This document shows positions 9,122 through 17,345 of a stretch of DNA of 64,000 nt, piece by piece; position 1 is the stretch's first letter, and every line of letters starts with the position of its first letter. The DNA comes from Candidatus Poribacteria bacterium (GTDB lineage Bacteria; Poribacteria; WGA-4E; JAJDTR01). The notes under the pieces are model-generated. The model saw only the letters and a program-made list of their open reading frames with translations. It had not been told where the DNA came from and made no database searches. The stretch lies in contig JAPPIK010000015.1 in NCBI GenBank assembly GCA_028820655.1, positions 1 to 64,000 on the forward strand. Reading direction: 5' to 3'. The translations under genes were made by a program, and so were the position numbers.

Positions 9122-10147
9122 TTACATAATCGCGGCGAAGGTTTGGCGGACCAACTCCTGCGTATCGAATTTGGCGCGCGCAGTGACGACAAGCCGTTCG
9201 GCTAGTTCATCTTGGTCGACGCTGGTGAGTTGACGCGCTCTACCCGCCCAGTCCGATCGAATGCCATTGACGCCTCGATAAGCCCCAGCGATTGCTCCGC
9301 CCATGGTGGATATCGTGTCCGCATCGCGTCCAAAGTTGGCGCCGTAGGTCACCATTTTTTCCACATCCCCTTCGGCGAGACGGAAAAGCGCCAGCGTCAT
9401 GGGAACCGTCTCCCGCGAGTCACAGGCAAGCCGACGGAAGAAATGCTCCTCGTTGGCGTACACAGTCTGCCGGAACGTCCCGTAATCCTTCGTCTCATCC
9501 GCAGTCCCCAATGCCTTGTTAATGAGCTCCAACATCTCCGCGCCGCTCACCGGCACGATGGCGTCGAGCGCGGCGTTAAGAATGGAGTCAACACTCGCCT
9601 CGAGATGGAACGCCGCCGCGACCGATGCGGCAATAGCGGCTGCGCCGTCTTGGCAAAATGATACATCGTGGATATGGATGAGGCTTGCCAAGCTGTAGGC
9701 TTGCTCCGCCGCTTGCCGCGGGTTACAGGCATTGACAATCCCGACCGGCGCGATACACATGGCGGAACTTGAACTGGGCATGTTACCCAGCGCCGCCATT
9801 CGAGGGATACTGTGGCGGCGCAGTTTAACCGCCGTGTGGAGCACCGACTGGAAGAATTTGTTCACCTTGTCGCCGAAGATGTCGTCCCAACGGTCGAGCC
9901 ATACCCTAGCCCAATCGTCATAGGTGGCGTATCCCTCCGTGCGGATAAGCGCCTCCGCCAAGAGGTATTTCATTACCGTGTCATCGGTGCCGTCGCAATC
10001 AAAATCCGCCACCCAGCCGAACCGCTCTTCGATTTCGGTATAGCGCATGTTCTCGGTCGGCGTCCCGATGGCGTCTCCGATCAAACCGCCTAGCAACGAG
10101 CCGAGCGTTTTTTGGAAATAGAGGGTGGTACGTAAAGTCCCAGTCAT
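9122..10147 (-). CDS. ADP-ribosylglycohydrolase (DraG/ARH family)
   Basis: A 341-residue cytoplasmic hydrolase predicted to remove ADP-ribose from a modified protein or nucleic acid. Family signatures for binding the two catalytic metal ions are present: GLIGDAIGTPTE near residue 21, FDCDGTDDTVM near residue 48, and GRDADTISTMGGAIAGAYRG near residue 268. Length is normal for the family. The start follows GGGAG with a ten-base spacer. No DraT-like ADP-ribosyltransferase is visible in the window, so the modified target is unknown. The next gene on the same strand (S74 protein) ends 19 bases upstream, so the two may be co-transcribed. Confidence 0.85.
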   Translation of the reverse strand: MTGTLRTTLYFQKTLGSLLGGLIGDAIGTPTENMRYTEIEERFGWVADFDCDGTDDTVMKYLLAEALIRTEGYATYDDWARVWLDRWDDIFGDKVNKFFQSVLHTAVKLRRHSIPRMAALGNMPSSSSAMCIAPVGIVNACNPRQAAEQAYSLASLIHIHDVSFCQDGAAAIAASVAAAFHLEASVDSILNAALDAIVPVSGAEMLELINKALGTADETKDYGTFRQTVYANEEHFFRRLACDSRETVPMTLALFRLAEGDVEKMVTYGANFGRDADTISTMGGAIAGAYRGVNGIRSDWAGRARQLTSVDQDELAERLVVTARAKFDTQELVRQTFAAIM

Positions 10148-10166
10148 CTCACTTAATCTCCCGTCG

Positions 10167-11345
10167 TCAATTCGATTCGTGGGGAAGAAATCCGGAGAAC
10201 GGTCGCGCGGGCTGTTGTTCGACTTCCGGCAATGGCTCTATAATTCTCTGTTGATCCATCAACGCCGCCTCAACCTTAGCAATCCTGGCGCTGAGTTCGG
10301 TCAGCGCCGCGTCCTGCTTCCGGATGACCTCTTGCTGCTCCTTGATGGACTCGACCAACAGGGGAACCAGACGCGCATAGTCCACCGATTTGGCGTCGCG
10401 CCCGTTTTGCTCGTATGCCACTACCTCGGGCACCACCTCGCCCACCTCCTCGGCAATCAGCCCGATGTCGTGCTTTCCATCTTCCCGCCAGTCGAAAGAC
10501 ACGCCGCGCAGTTGCTCCACCTTGTGCAACGCCCCTTCAATGGGTGTGATGTGCGTTTTCCATCGTCTCGAGCTGTACGTCGTCCACCCATCAGCGATGG
10601 GGTCGGTCTCGGAGGAGCGCTTGACGGTGAGGATGTTCTCTGGGGGTCGGACGCCGATACCGATGTTGCCATTGGGGAATATGACGTGGGGGCGCGCGTT
10701 GTTCGGGACGATGCGCATCGCGTAGACAAGCTCGTTGATCTCCCCGTCGAGCGACATCAGGGACAGCGTACGAGGTTTCTGGGGCCGGCTGGGCTGCGCC
10801 CAGTTTGCACCGATGTTGAGATCGCGCACACCTTGCCCGTAAAAATCGTAATTCCATTGGATGATATGGTTCGCCAACGGCACGGTGGTCTGGGTTCGCT
10901 GGAACGACATGAACTCATCCTGAATATCGAACTCGTGCCCGGGCTTACCGTTCCCGTTCTCCCACACCTCGAAGAACAGGGCGTTGTGGTCGGCGATAAT
11001 CCGCCAGTAGCCGTAATCGGCTCGGTAGCTCTGTTGGTCGCTTTCCTTCAGCCACAGCGCCGGACCGCCGCTCTCCACCTGCAGCACGTTGCCGTAGATG
11101 TGCACCTTGTTTTCCGGCTCCGTCGTCCCGATGCCGAAATTGTCGTTCACTTCGACAATCCCGGTTGCGCTGATGGTGCCGGGGGTCGTGAATTTCGTTA
11201 CATGATTGACGGAGGCTTTACCCACGGCCTCGACATTCTGCGGGTGGGCTTTTGAGTCATTATTCGGAAACAGGAGGCCCGACAAAATGGCAAACGCCAA
11301 AAGCGTCCGAAATGTGATTCGGTGAATTTTAGTTTTTGTGTGCAT
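10167..11345 (-). CDS. secreted protein with C-terminal S74 intramolecular chaperone domain
   Basis: A 392-residue predicted secreted fibre-like protein. Residues 1-32 form a signal peptide (ITFRTLLAFAILSGLLF). The middle has 'NFGIGTTEPENKVHI'- and 'GNIGIGVRPPENILTVK'-type segments typical of fibre/adhesin proteins. The C-terminal ~120 residues are an S74 (endosialidase-type) chaperone: SSRRWKTHITPI gives the Ser and Lys expected for self-cleavage, followed by L.GVSFDWRED, IGLIAEEVGEVVPEVV and a coiled coil (ESIKEQQEVIRKQDAALTEL). The start is set at 11345, because the longer frame reads through a GCACTCC hairpin repeat that is clearly intergenic DNA. Function as a trimeric surface fibre is inferred from the domain. 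Confidence 0.8.
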   Translation of the reverse strand: MHTKTKIHRITFRTLLAFAILSGLLFPNNDSKAHPQNVEAVGKASVNHVTKFTTPGTISATGIVEVNDNFGIGTTEPENKVHIYGNVLQVESGGPALWLKESDQQSYRADYGYWRIIADHNALFFEVWENGNGKPGHEFDIQDEFMSFQRTQTTVPLANHIIQWNYDFYGQGVRDLNIGANWAQPSRPQKPRTLSLMSLDGEINELVYAMRIVPNNARPHVIFPNGNIGIGVRPPENILTVKRSSETDPIADGWTTYSSRRWKTHITPIEGALHKVEQLRGVSFDWREDGKHDIGLIAEEVGEVVPEVVAYEQNGRDAKSVDYARLVPLLVESIKEQQEVIRKQDAALTELSARIAKVEAALMDQQRIIEPLPEVEQQPARPFSGFLPHESN

Positions 11346-12097
11346 TTTTCTTCTTTTGCCTTTCCGTTCAAGTAACATTCGACATTGCACTCCGCTGGAG
11401 TGCAGACGCGGGGTGGAATCGTGTTCTATTGACATTGCACTCCGCTGGAGTGCAGGAATTAGGTTCGTCGCCATCTACAGACAATGGGGATCTCTATCGC
11501 GGAATTTGGTATCGTGCGCGCTATTCGCTTGCTTTATCGCCGGTGCCGCCCTCAAAGGCTGGTGCGCAGTGCGCACCCTACATATGTACAAAGTCGAGCT
11601 TACCGCTGGATTTGCCAATCCAGCAGGAGCGGGGAGTGGGTGCATCACGATTCTATTGACATTGCACTCCGCCGGAGTGCAGGAATTAGGTTCGTCGCCA
11701 TCTACAAACATTGGGGATATCTATGAGATCTCTATGGGAATTCTATCGCGGTCGTAATTCGCTCCCTTGATTCCATCCTACAACTATTCGCTCGCTTAAT
11801 CCTACGGAATTGTGCGAGATAGAAACCAAGTTTTCAAGAAATAGTATAAGAAACGTGTCTCCATGGCTGTTCTCCTTTCTTTCTCAATAGTGCTTTCCAA
11901 CTTGCCCCATTAATTATACTATCCGCAAAGCGCTTAGGGGCAATATGCAAGTAGAACATGCTGCCAGCTTGTTCCAATGCGCTCAATTGAGTCTTTGAAC
12001 GAGCTAGCGGCACGTTCTACGAGATTAACTGAAAAACTCTTATTTGCAACTGATTAACAGCATCAATCGACATACATGCTGAAAGTCTGCTAATTCT
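11346..12097. repeat. gene-free: clustered hairpin and GATC-family repeats
   Basis: Three GCACTCC/GGAGTGC hairpins (11387-11403, 11437-11453, 11664-11680), each inside the longer unit 'attgacattgcactccgctg', plus 'caggaattaggttcgtcgcc' after two of them. Diverged GATC-family copies lie at 11486-11540 and 11713-11800, and a 'gcagtgcgcaccctacatat' copy lies at about 11567. Bases 11800-12097 show nothing recognisable. Confidence 0.6.
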
Positions 12098-13003
12098 TTA
12101 GTATAATATACCATATTCCGCACCAACCACATTCCCTTTGACATAGGCATCGCGAAAGAGCGTCTGGCGTTTAGGCGGCATGGATTCGAGCAATTTCGCG
12201 TGGGGTTTTGACCGTGTCCACCGTCTGTCAACCGAATTGTACGCATTAAAGACGCAAACACGGTCATATTCTTTGTTCGTCCACGGTTGACCGCTGTGGG
12301 TGATTCCCTCCGTAAAAATGATGACCGAACCCGCTGGACATGAATAGGTGTCCCAAAGTGCAGAGTTCGGATCGTGCAGGGATTCTGGCGCACTGAACGC
12401 GGACTTATGGCTTCCACTCACAAACAGCGTCCCCCCGTCTCCCTTTTCAACCGGGTTGAATTCCCAGACGACGCGGGTGAGCCCCAAATACGCCTTACCC
12501 GGAATGCAGTGGTATTCCATGCAGTCACCCGGCAAACGAAACATACCATTGCCGTTGTGCGGCATGAATGAAAACGGCTTCTTATCTTTGGCTGAACGCA
12601 ACGCAGGGAAGCTCATCTCCATGCGGAAGCCGTAGCATTCCTCACTCTGTAGATGCGGGCTCGCTAAAAACTCGTTCGCAAAGCCGACAACGACCGGATG
12701 ATCAGTGAGGGTTTGCAAAGGACCGCCATACGTCGATCTTTCGTGCTCGGGGATCGATTCTCGATCATCACGCAGACGATAACAGAACTCGCGCATCTCC
12801 TCAATCTCCGATTCCGTCAGGACACCGGGGATCAGAACCCAGCCGTCCTTATCAAGAATGTATTTCTGTTCTTGTGTAGGTGGAATGATAGGTCTGCCAT
12901 CGGCGTTGGTTTGGCTGAAATCCTCTGCCGTGAAATCGAAGGGCTTGCCCAAATCCATGTTGAAGATTAACGGATTGCCGTAGTTGCTTTCTTTGCTTCC
13001 CAT
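12098..13003 (-). CDS. PhyH-family dioxygenase with H-x-G at the presumed iron site
   Basis: A 301-residue enzyme of the phytanoyl-CoA dioxygenase superfamily (Fe(II)/2-oxoglutarate-dependent fold). N-terminal helix motif KDGWVLIPGVLTESEIEEM (near 52-70), core strand WEFNPVEKGDGGTLFVSGSHK (around 180-200), distal histidine in GITHSGQPW (H236) and the 2-oxoglutarate arginine candidate R248. Where most PhyH enzymes have H-x-D, this protein has H149-N150-G151, so a carboxylate ligand is not obvious. Family members hydroxylate diverse substrates; the substrate here is unknown. The start is well supported by AAGGAG six bases upstream. Stands alone on the minus strand. Confidence 0.75.
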   Translation of the reverse strand: MGSKESNYGNPLIFNMDLGKPFDFTAEDFSQTNADGRPIIPPTQEQKYILDKDGWVLIPGVLTESEIEEMREFCYRLRDDRESIPEHERSTYGGPLQTLTDHPVVVGFANEFLASPHLQSEECYGFRMEMSFPALRSAKDKKPFSFMPHNGNGMFRLPGDCMEYHCIPGKAYLGLTRVVWEFNPVEKGDGGTLFVSGSHKSAFSAPESLHDPNSALWDTYSCPAGSVIIFTEGITHSGQPWTNKEYDRVCVFNAYNSVDRRWTRSKPHAKLLESMPPKRQTLFRDAYVKGNVVGAEYGILY

Positions 13004-13427
13004 GATTAGCTCCTTCTATAACGCCGTTAGTTCTCTGTTTTCTGAATTGACGATTGTAGTGACGATAAAGTGGTTAAAAGCGAATAAATCTCCAACCACT
13101 GTTGAAGATTCACAATTTATTCGCGCACCTGCGACACTTGATGGGTTGTTCGTTTGTCGTAAGCCACGAAGCGCGGTCCAATTGCAGGAATCGGCACTCT
13201 ACTTCTTTGGCGGGATTGGGGGAGTTGTTTAGCCCATGACTTAAAGCGAGGTGGCGTTGCTTGGTCTCAATACGTTGCGCAGTTTATCCCGATCTCATCG
13301 GGGCTCCTACTCGACCGCCGCCGGTTGCGGAGCTTTGTTGTGATGGAAGAAGGGAGACTATATTCGCTTTTCTGCTTAAGCCAGCCCCATGTTGTTCTGA
13401 GCTTGCCAGCAGGGGAGACAGGATACT
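13004..13427. other. gene-free stretch
   Basis: No convincing gene. The only structure noted is a ten-base inverted repeat GCGAATAAAT / ATTTATTCGC around 13080-13125. Confidence 0.5.
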
Positions 13428-13680
13428 TATACCATTTCTCTAAAATGCGAGTGCATTAATTACGCGGATCAAGTAAAGATTCTTGAGTGGAGGAAAGTAA
13501 GAAGCCTCGTCTCGGCGCAAAGCCAGCAGGGCAAGGGGATTTGCTATCGCCATCGCTATTCACTCCGTTGATGGATCTCTATCGCACTCCTTGTTCAGTC
13601 GCTTGATTCCCGCCTACGATGAACGAGAACGATATGGTTAAGACATCTTATGCACTATTATTCAAGCGAAATGGTATTAG
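13428..13680. mobile_element. MITE-like element, copy 1
   Basis: About 253 bases bounded by imperfect terminal inverted repeats: left 'tataccatttctctaaaatg' with 'gcgagtgcattaat' just after, right '..atgcactattattcaagcga' running into 'aatggtatta'. A second copy with the same ends lies at 16436-16610. Two GATC-family repeats are nested inside (13537-13613). The right end truncates the TolB-like gene at a TA dinucleotide, consistent with a TA-targeting MITE mobilised by a Tc1/IS630-type transposase (inference). Confidence 0.6.
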
Positions 13681-13984
13681 CAGTACCAAACCAGGCAGGA
13701 GTCCTGCCAAAAACGGGGTTGTTCGTTAGTCTGCGTTGATTGTTCCCATCGGCATCCATAACGTAGATTTCGCTGCGCACCGGTGGATTCCCTGGATGAC
13801 GTCCACCGGACCCGAAGGCGATCATTGATTCTTCGGGCGCTTGTGCGTTTATAAATAGCACAACTACGCTCAACAGTAGCACGCAACTTAGCGCGATAAA
13901 CGCAAGTTTCTTTTTCGTCGTAAAACCCCTTTTAAAGTTTTGGAAGCAGGATGATGAAGTATCACTATATTCGTGAGAATTCAC
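13658..13984 (-). pseudogene. truncated TolB/PD40-like secreted protein
   Basis: A 108-codon remnant. It keeps an N-terminal membrane/signal segment (KLAFIALSCVLLLSVVVLFI) and one WD40-like PD40 motif, SEIYVMDADGNNQRRLTNNP, that in complete TolB-like proteins is followed by P.WSPDG. Here the sequence breaks at RTPAWFG and runs into the end of the MITE at 13428-13680. At least one full propeller is missing, so the product is unlikely to work. The natural role was probably periplasmic or extracellular. Confidence 0.65.
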
Positions 13985-14196
13985 ACCGGAACTGGATCCG
14001 TACCTGAAGCGTGAAGCGTAACACGTAATAAAGTTAGTTACGCATCACGCATTAAGCATTACACATGGTTGATACTCCCCAGTGGCTGGATTTTCTCAAG
14101 CATTTAGTGATACTTCAGAAAAACGAACTATCCCTCGATATTGTAGGACTTCTGCCAAGAACATCGGATTTATCCTTCTTAGGGTGCACCCCGCCC

Positions 14197-15228
14197 TCAC
14201 CCGGCCAGATAATCGGCGATTTGTTTGGGGTGTCCATCAAGTGTGGTTTCCATTGCAGCGATGACCATAGCAAAACTCTTAATATTATCTTCAATCCTTG
14301 TGGCAGAAGGGGTTCGACCATCAAGCCAGTTGAGAAATTCATCAAACAGATACTCATGACCGGAGCGGGAAATGGCCGGCGCTTCGTATACCTCCGTTTG
14401 CTTGCCGACTCGGTGGATGGTCATTTGATTGCCACCGGCGATCTCAACACTTCCGTCTTCAAACTCGGCGCGATAGTATTCCTTGTACCAGCAGTTGGTA
14501 ATTCCCGCGGCTGAGCTATTCCCCTCGTAACAGGTGTGAATTCCGTTGTCCATACGCATCAAATAGAATCCGCTTGAATGATGTTTAAAACTTGACCATT
14601 CTGGGTTCCAACCCAAGCCCATCAACGTTTCACAGTCACCACCGGAGAGAAATCGCATCATGTCGAAATGGTGTACCGATCCTTCAAAGAGCAATGCGAA
14701 GTCCATATCATGGCGCCACGATTTACCCCATGATTCGTAGCGTCGATAATCACAGGCATACCGCCCGACGATATGCTGTAGACGTCCCAGACGCTCTTCC
14801 TCTCTGATGCGTACCAGCTCCCGCTTGTTGGCCGCATAACGATAGTTTTGGATAATAGCACAGGGGAGAGCCGCCTTTTTTACTGCTTCCATCATCGTTT
14901 TCGCCGCTTCCAGTGTGTCGGCAATGGGCTTTTCACAGATGACCGGCATTCCATTCTCCATAGCTGCCACGGCGGCCGGTGAGTGGAATTGCGGGGGCGT
15001 TGCAATCGCACAGAAATCTGCCTTGACTGTGGCACATGCCTCGTTAAAGTCGGTGAACAGGCTGTTTTTTCCAAGACCGAGTGCTTTCCCCTGATGTTCA
15101 AGCACATCCTGTTTCACATCCACTACGCCAACAATCTTCATTCGGTTATTAAATTTTTCCTTGAGCATATCGATCATGCCCCCTCCCCTGCCGCTCCCGC
15201 CAATCACCAAACACGTTTTTATTGCCAT
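14197..15228 (-). CDS. Gfo/Idh/MocA-family NAD(P)-dependent oxidoreductase
   Basis: A 343-residue oxidoreductase, normal for the family. N-terminal Rossmann fold with CLVIGGSGRGGGMIDML (a G-rich nucleotide loop near residue 8), the family's catalytic-lysine motif ICEKPIADT near residue 95, and the C-terminal alpha/beta dimerisation half containing the histidine-rich FEGSVHHFDMMRFLSGG. Such enzymes oxidise or reduce sugars, inositols or their derivatives. The substrate is not evident from sequence. The start is placed at the sixth codon of the open frame, because GGAGG precedes that ATG by eight bases and the first ATG overlaps the ribosome site. It lies alone on the minus strand. Confidence 0.85.
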   Translation of the reverse strand: MAIKTCLVIGGSGRGGGMIDMLKEKFNNRMKIVGVVDVKQDVLEHQGKALGLGKNSLFTDFNEACATVKADFCAIATPPQFHSPAAVAAMENGMPVICEKPIADTLEAAKTMMEAVKKAALPCAIIQNYRYAANKRELVRIREEERLGRLQHIVGRYACDYRRYESWGKSWRHDMDFALLFEGSVHHFDMMRFLSGGDCETLMGLGWNPEWSSFKHHSSGFYLMRMDNGIHTCYEGNSSAAGITNCWYKEYYRAEFEDGSVEIAGGNQMTIHRVGKQTEVYEAPAISRSGHEYLFDEFLNWLDGRTPSATRIEDNIKSFAMVIAAMETTLDGHPKQIADYLAG

Positions 15229-15309
15229 AAGTAACACCTCCATAGAGAAATGCCTGAAGTTTGGGCGCGGCTGTAAGCCAACGCGTGCCTGCTACTTTTC
15301 AAACAGGCG

Positions 15310-15390
15310 CTAATGCGCGGATGAGGGTCACCTCCGCAGGGGGTGTCCGTTCCGTTGCTTGTTAGTCCGCGCGCCAGCGCCGACGATGGA
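15310..15390 (-). repeat. attC-like site, copy 1 (3' side of DUF2071 gene)
   Basis: On the minus strand 57 bases run from CTAACAAGCAACGGAACGG to GCGCATTAG. The ends CTAAC and ATTAG are nearly complementary, and an internal GGACACC / GGTGACC pair can form a second arm, as expected of a folded integron attC. Together with the adjoining ~24 bases (CCAGCGCCGACGATGGA on the plus strand) it is repeated in the same orientation at 16165-16247. The DUF2071 stop codon lies inside it, as is common for gene cassettes. The R box does not match the consensus exactly. Confidence 0.4.
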
Positions 15391-16149
15391 GTGGACGTGC
15401 TGCCGCGGCTGTTGTATTGCCAGCCGATCATCGATACGTTGTCCTTTCCTCACAATTACTGGCGAGCCGCTGGCCACGAAGGCTGAACTGGGCGGGGACG
15501 CAAGAACGAGAGCCAATTCAGAACCGCAGAATCCCGTCAAATCACCGATAAGCGTCGTTTCTGATGCGGTCCATACTTTCCATTGCGGGTATTCAACTTG
15601 ATATTCAACTGTTCCGCCGTCTCTCTGGGCTGAATAGCCCCAGTAGTGCTCCGTAATGAACTCTTCTTGCGAGCCTTTTCTCGGAAGACTCGCATCCCCA
15701 GAGAATCGAGCACCGATCGACAGCCAAGCCCCATCATGCCTCCAATGGTACTCTGCGCGCCCAACGGTCTCGAGTGAGGGGTCGGTCACGGTCGAGCGCG
15801 TCGGACAGGCTACGTAGTTCTCGTTGTAGAGCCATCGCGCGATCGAAGCAATCGCCTGCCTCGGCACGACCTCACGGATGAACACCACACCTCGACGCCA
15901 GCCCTCTGGTGCACGAGAACGCACATAGAAACGTAGATTAATCTCCTCGAAATCTCGGTGGAAAGGTATCGCCAGCCCCCGAACTCTTGTATTCAGAAAG
16001 CGAAATGCCACCAAGCTGATGAAGGTCGTACCCTCCCACGCATCGATCTCCGTTCCTCGCGGCGCATATCTCTGTAATGCCCTTGGCTCAATCGGGAAGT
16101 TGAGCATCACCAATCGTTGCCACTCGGCTGTAAGAAAAACCGTACTCAT
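15328..16149 (-). CDS. DUF2071 (YqjF-like) protein
   Basis: A 273-residue protein of the DUF2071 family, whose biochemical role is not established. The typical opening FLTAEWQRLVMLNFPIEP is present, followed by FISLVAFRFLNTRVRGLAIP, NLRFYVR and VVFIREVVPR; the later strands are also as expected. The frame continues 21 codons upstream but only through the repeat at 16165-16247, so the ATG at 16149 is chosen. It begins 16 bases after one attC-like repeat and ends inside another, so it may be a single integron-type cassette. No integrase is visible in the window. Confidence 0.7.
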   Translation of the reverse strand: MSTVFLTAEWQRLVMLNFPIEPRALQRYAPRGTEIDAWEGTTFISLVAFRFLNTRVRGLAIPFHRDFEEINLRFYVRSRAPEGWRRGVVFIREVVPRQAIASIARWLYNENYVACPTRSTVTDPSLETVGRAEYHWRHDGAWLSIGARFSGDASLPRKGSQEEFITEHYWGYSAQRDGGTVEYQVEYPQWKVWTASETTLIGDLTGFCGSELALVLASPPSSAFVASGSPVIVRKGQRIDDRLAIQQPRQHVHSIVGAGARTNKQRNGHPLRR

Positions 16150-16164
16150 CGCGTATTCTTGTCC

Positions 16165-16247
16165 GTATAATCCTCGGGTGAGCGTCATCTCCACAGGGCG
16201 TGTTCGTTCCATCGCTTGTTAAGCCGCGCGCCAGCGCCGACGATGGA
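16165..16247 (-). repeat. attC-like site, copy 2 (5' side of DUF2071 gene)
   Basis: Direct repeat of 15310-15390, with the 57-base core at 16165-16221. Read on the minus strand it contains GCTTAAC, matching the RYYYAAC consensus, then AAGCGATGGAACGAACACG. Its distal end (GGATTATACGG) has diverged from the GTTRRRY consensus. A plus-strand stem CGTTCCATCG / CGATGGAACG is kept in both copies with G-U substitutions. About 855 bases separate the two copies, which is the length of one cassette. Confidence 0.4.
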
Positions 16248-16397
16248 ACGGAAGCACATCCGCGCATGTGTTAGCGCCTGCGCGAAATCTATACTTCAGT
16301 AGCATATAATCTATCATACGCCAAGTCATGTGCCTATACATACGCTTTCAGGGGAAACGCATCTAATTGCAGAAGAGATCTCATGGTGGTAGAACGT

Positions 16398-16777
16398 GTT
16401 GGGTTTCACTCAAATTTTGGCGCGTTCAAGCGAAATAATACCATTTCTCTACATTCGCAGTACATTAATAGCGTCAATCAAGTTCTACCAAGGCGGGGCA
16501 AGGGGATCTCTATCGCACTCCTTGTTCAGTCGCTTGATTCCCGCCTGCGGAATAGGGAAACGATATGGTTAAGGCGTCAAATGCACCTTTATTCAAGCGA
16601 AACGGTATAAGCACTCGCTTGAGGGATTTCTATCGCAGGATTTTCTATCGCACTCGCTATTCACTCGTTTGATCTCATTATCCATTCGCTTGAGGGATTT
16701 CTATCGCGCTCATTATCCATTCGCTTGATCCTACAAGATTAGCGATTATTAACAGATTTCCGTTCAACCCAACCTAC
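16398..16777. mobile_element. nested repeat element with GTTGGGTTTC / AACCCAACC ends
   Basis: Bounded by GTTGGGTTTCACT at 16398-16410 and CAACCCAACCTAC at 16765-16777, the ends of a small element also present at 61388-61498 and 63724-63824. In this copy a MITE (16436-16610) and several GATC-family repeats (16611-16735) appear inserted inside it, so insertion order can be read: outer element first, then the MITE, then or with it the GATC repeats. Confidence 0.5.
16436..16610. mobile_element. MITE-like element, copy 2
   Basis: Same termini as 13428-13680 (left 'ataccatttctct..gtacattaat', right 'ttattcaagcgaaacggtat') but shorter. It carries one GATC-family repeat at 16500-16545 with the same variant text as copy 1 (CACTCCTTGTTCAGTCGC), so that repeat travelled with the MITE. 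Confidence 0.6.
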
Positions 16778-17009
16778 GACTGGCCGATTGTCTTGCCTCG
16801 TTGTCTTCTCGCTCGTTCTGATTACTGGCATGTTGCTTCCTCCAGTGCAGGTGTATTGAACTTCTATTTATTTTGGGGGCGTCAAATCGATTGTCTATTT
16901 TAGCGATTGGCACATTCCGGTTCACCACGTGTTGTTGGGGATTCTAGGTGTTGCCATCATCGTTTCGCTGATTTACCGCATTCCGCAAAGACAGTGGCTG
17001 CGAACGAGC

Positions 17010-17078
17010 ATGGAACAACTGCTCAGGTTTCGAGCGCCGCCCTGGCGCCAAACCGTATCGCAACACCTAGCCGTTTAG
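17010..17078 (+). pseudogene. 3' tail of a transposase-like gene, copy 1
   Basis: Twenty-two codons reading [18 protein letters not shown] to a TAG stop. The same text with minor changes ends the frame at 31806-31922, where it follows [15 protein letters not shown], a typical C-terminus of IS1-type DDE transposases in this kind of genome. Homology continues ~45 bases past the stop in both copies. Only the last fragment remains here. Confidence 0.45.
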
Positions 17079-17308
17079 ATAGCAAACTTCTGACCGGCGT
17101 CTGTCAGCAAACGGGGGAAAGCGCCCATGACGCCGACGCAAACGGCCGGTTGACGCCCACAGTGCGCTTGAATGCGCGGCAGCGATCGTAAATTCAACCA
17201 GGTGCCTAACATCAGGTCAGTTTCAGCATGCTCTCGAATTGCCTGCAGTTAAGGGACACAGCACCAGCAAAAGGACTCACGACTAATTTCCGTAAGTCCT
17301 TGTTTTTA

Positions 17309-17345
17309 TGGTGCACCCAAAAGGATTCGAACCCTCAACCTACAC
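17309..17345 (-). other. 3' fragment of a tRNA gene (possible attachment-site scar)
   Basis: Read on the minus strand: variable-loop-like AGGTT, then GAGGGTTCGAATCCTTT (a T-arm with the invariant GTTCGAATC loop), then TGGGTGC-A-CCA (acceptor 3' strand, discriminator and CCA). No D-arm or anticodon arm precedes it, so this is only the 3' ~37 bases of a tRNA. Such duplicated 3' ends are left by elements that integrate into tRNA genes. It overlaps the stop codon of the PhyH gene. Confidence 0.5.

Noticed and set aside
10125-11255. 376-codon plus-strand frame
   Set aside because: It lies antisense to the S74-domain gene, has no ribosome site or family motif, and mirrors the coding frame; a shadow.
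13080-13125. regulatory hairpin GCGAATAAAT / ATTTATTCGC
   Set aside because: A single weak A/T-rich inverted repeat with a 25-base loop, no second copy and no gene in a sensible position.
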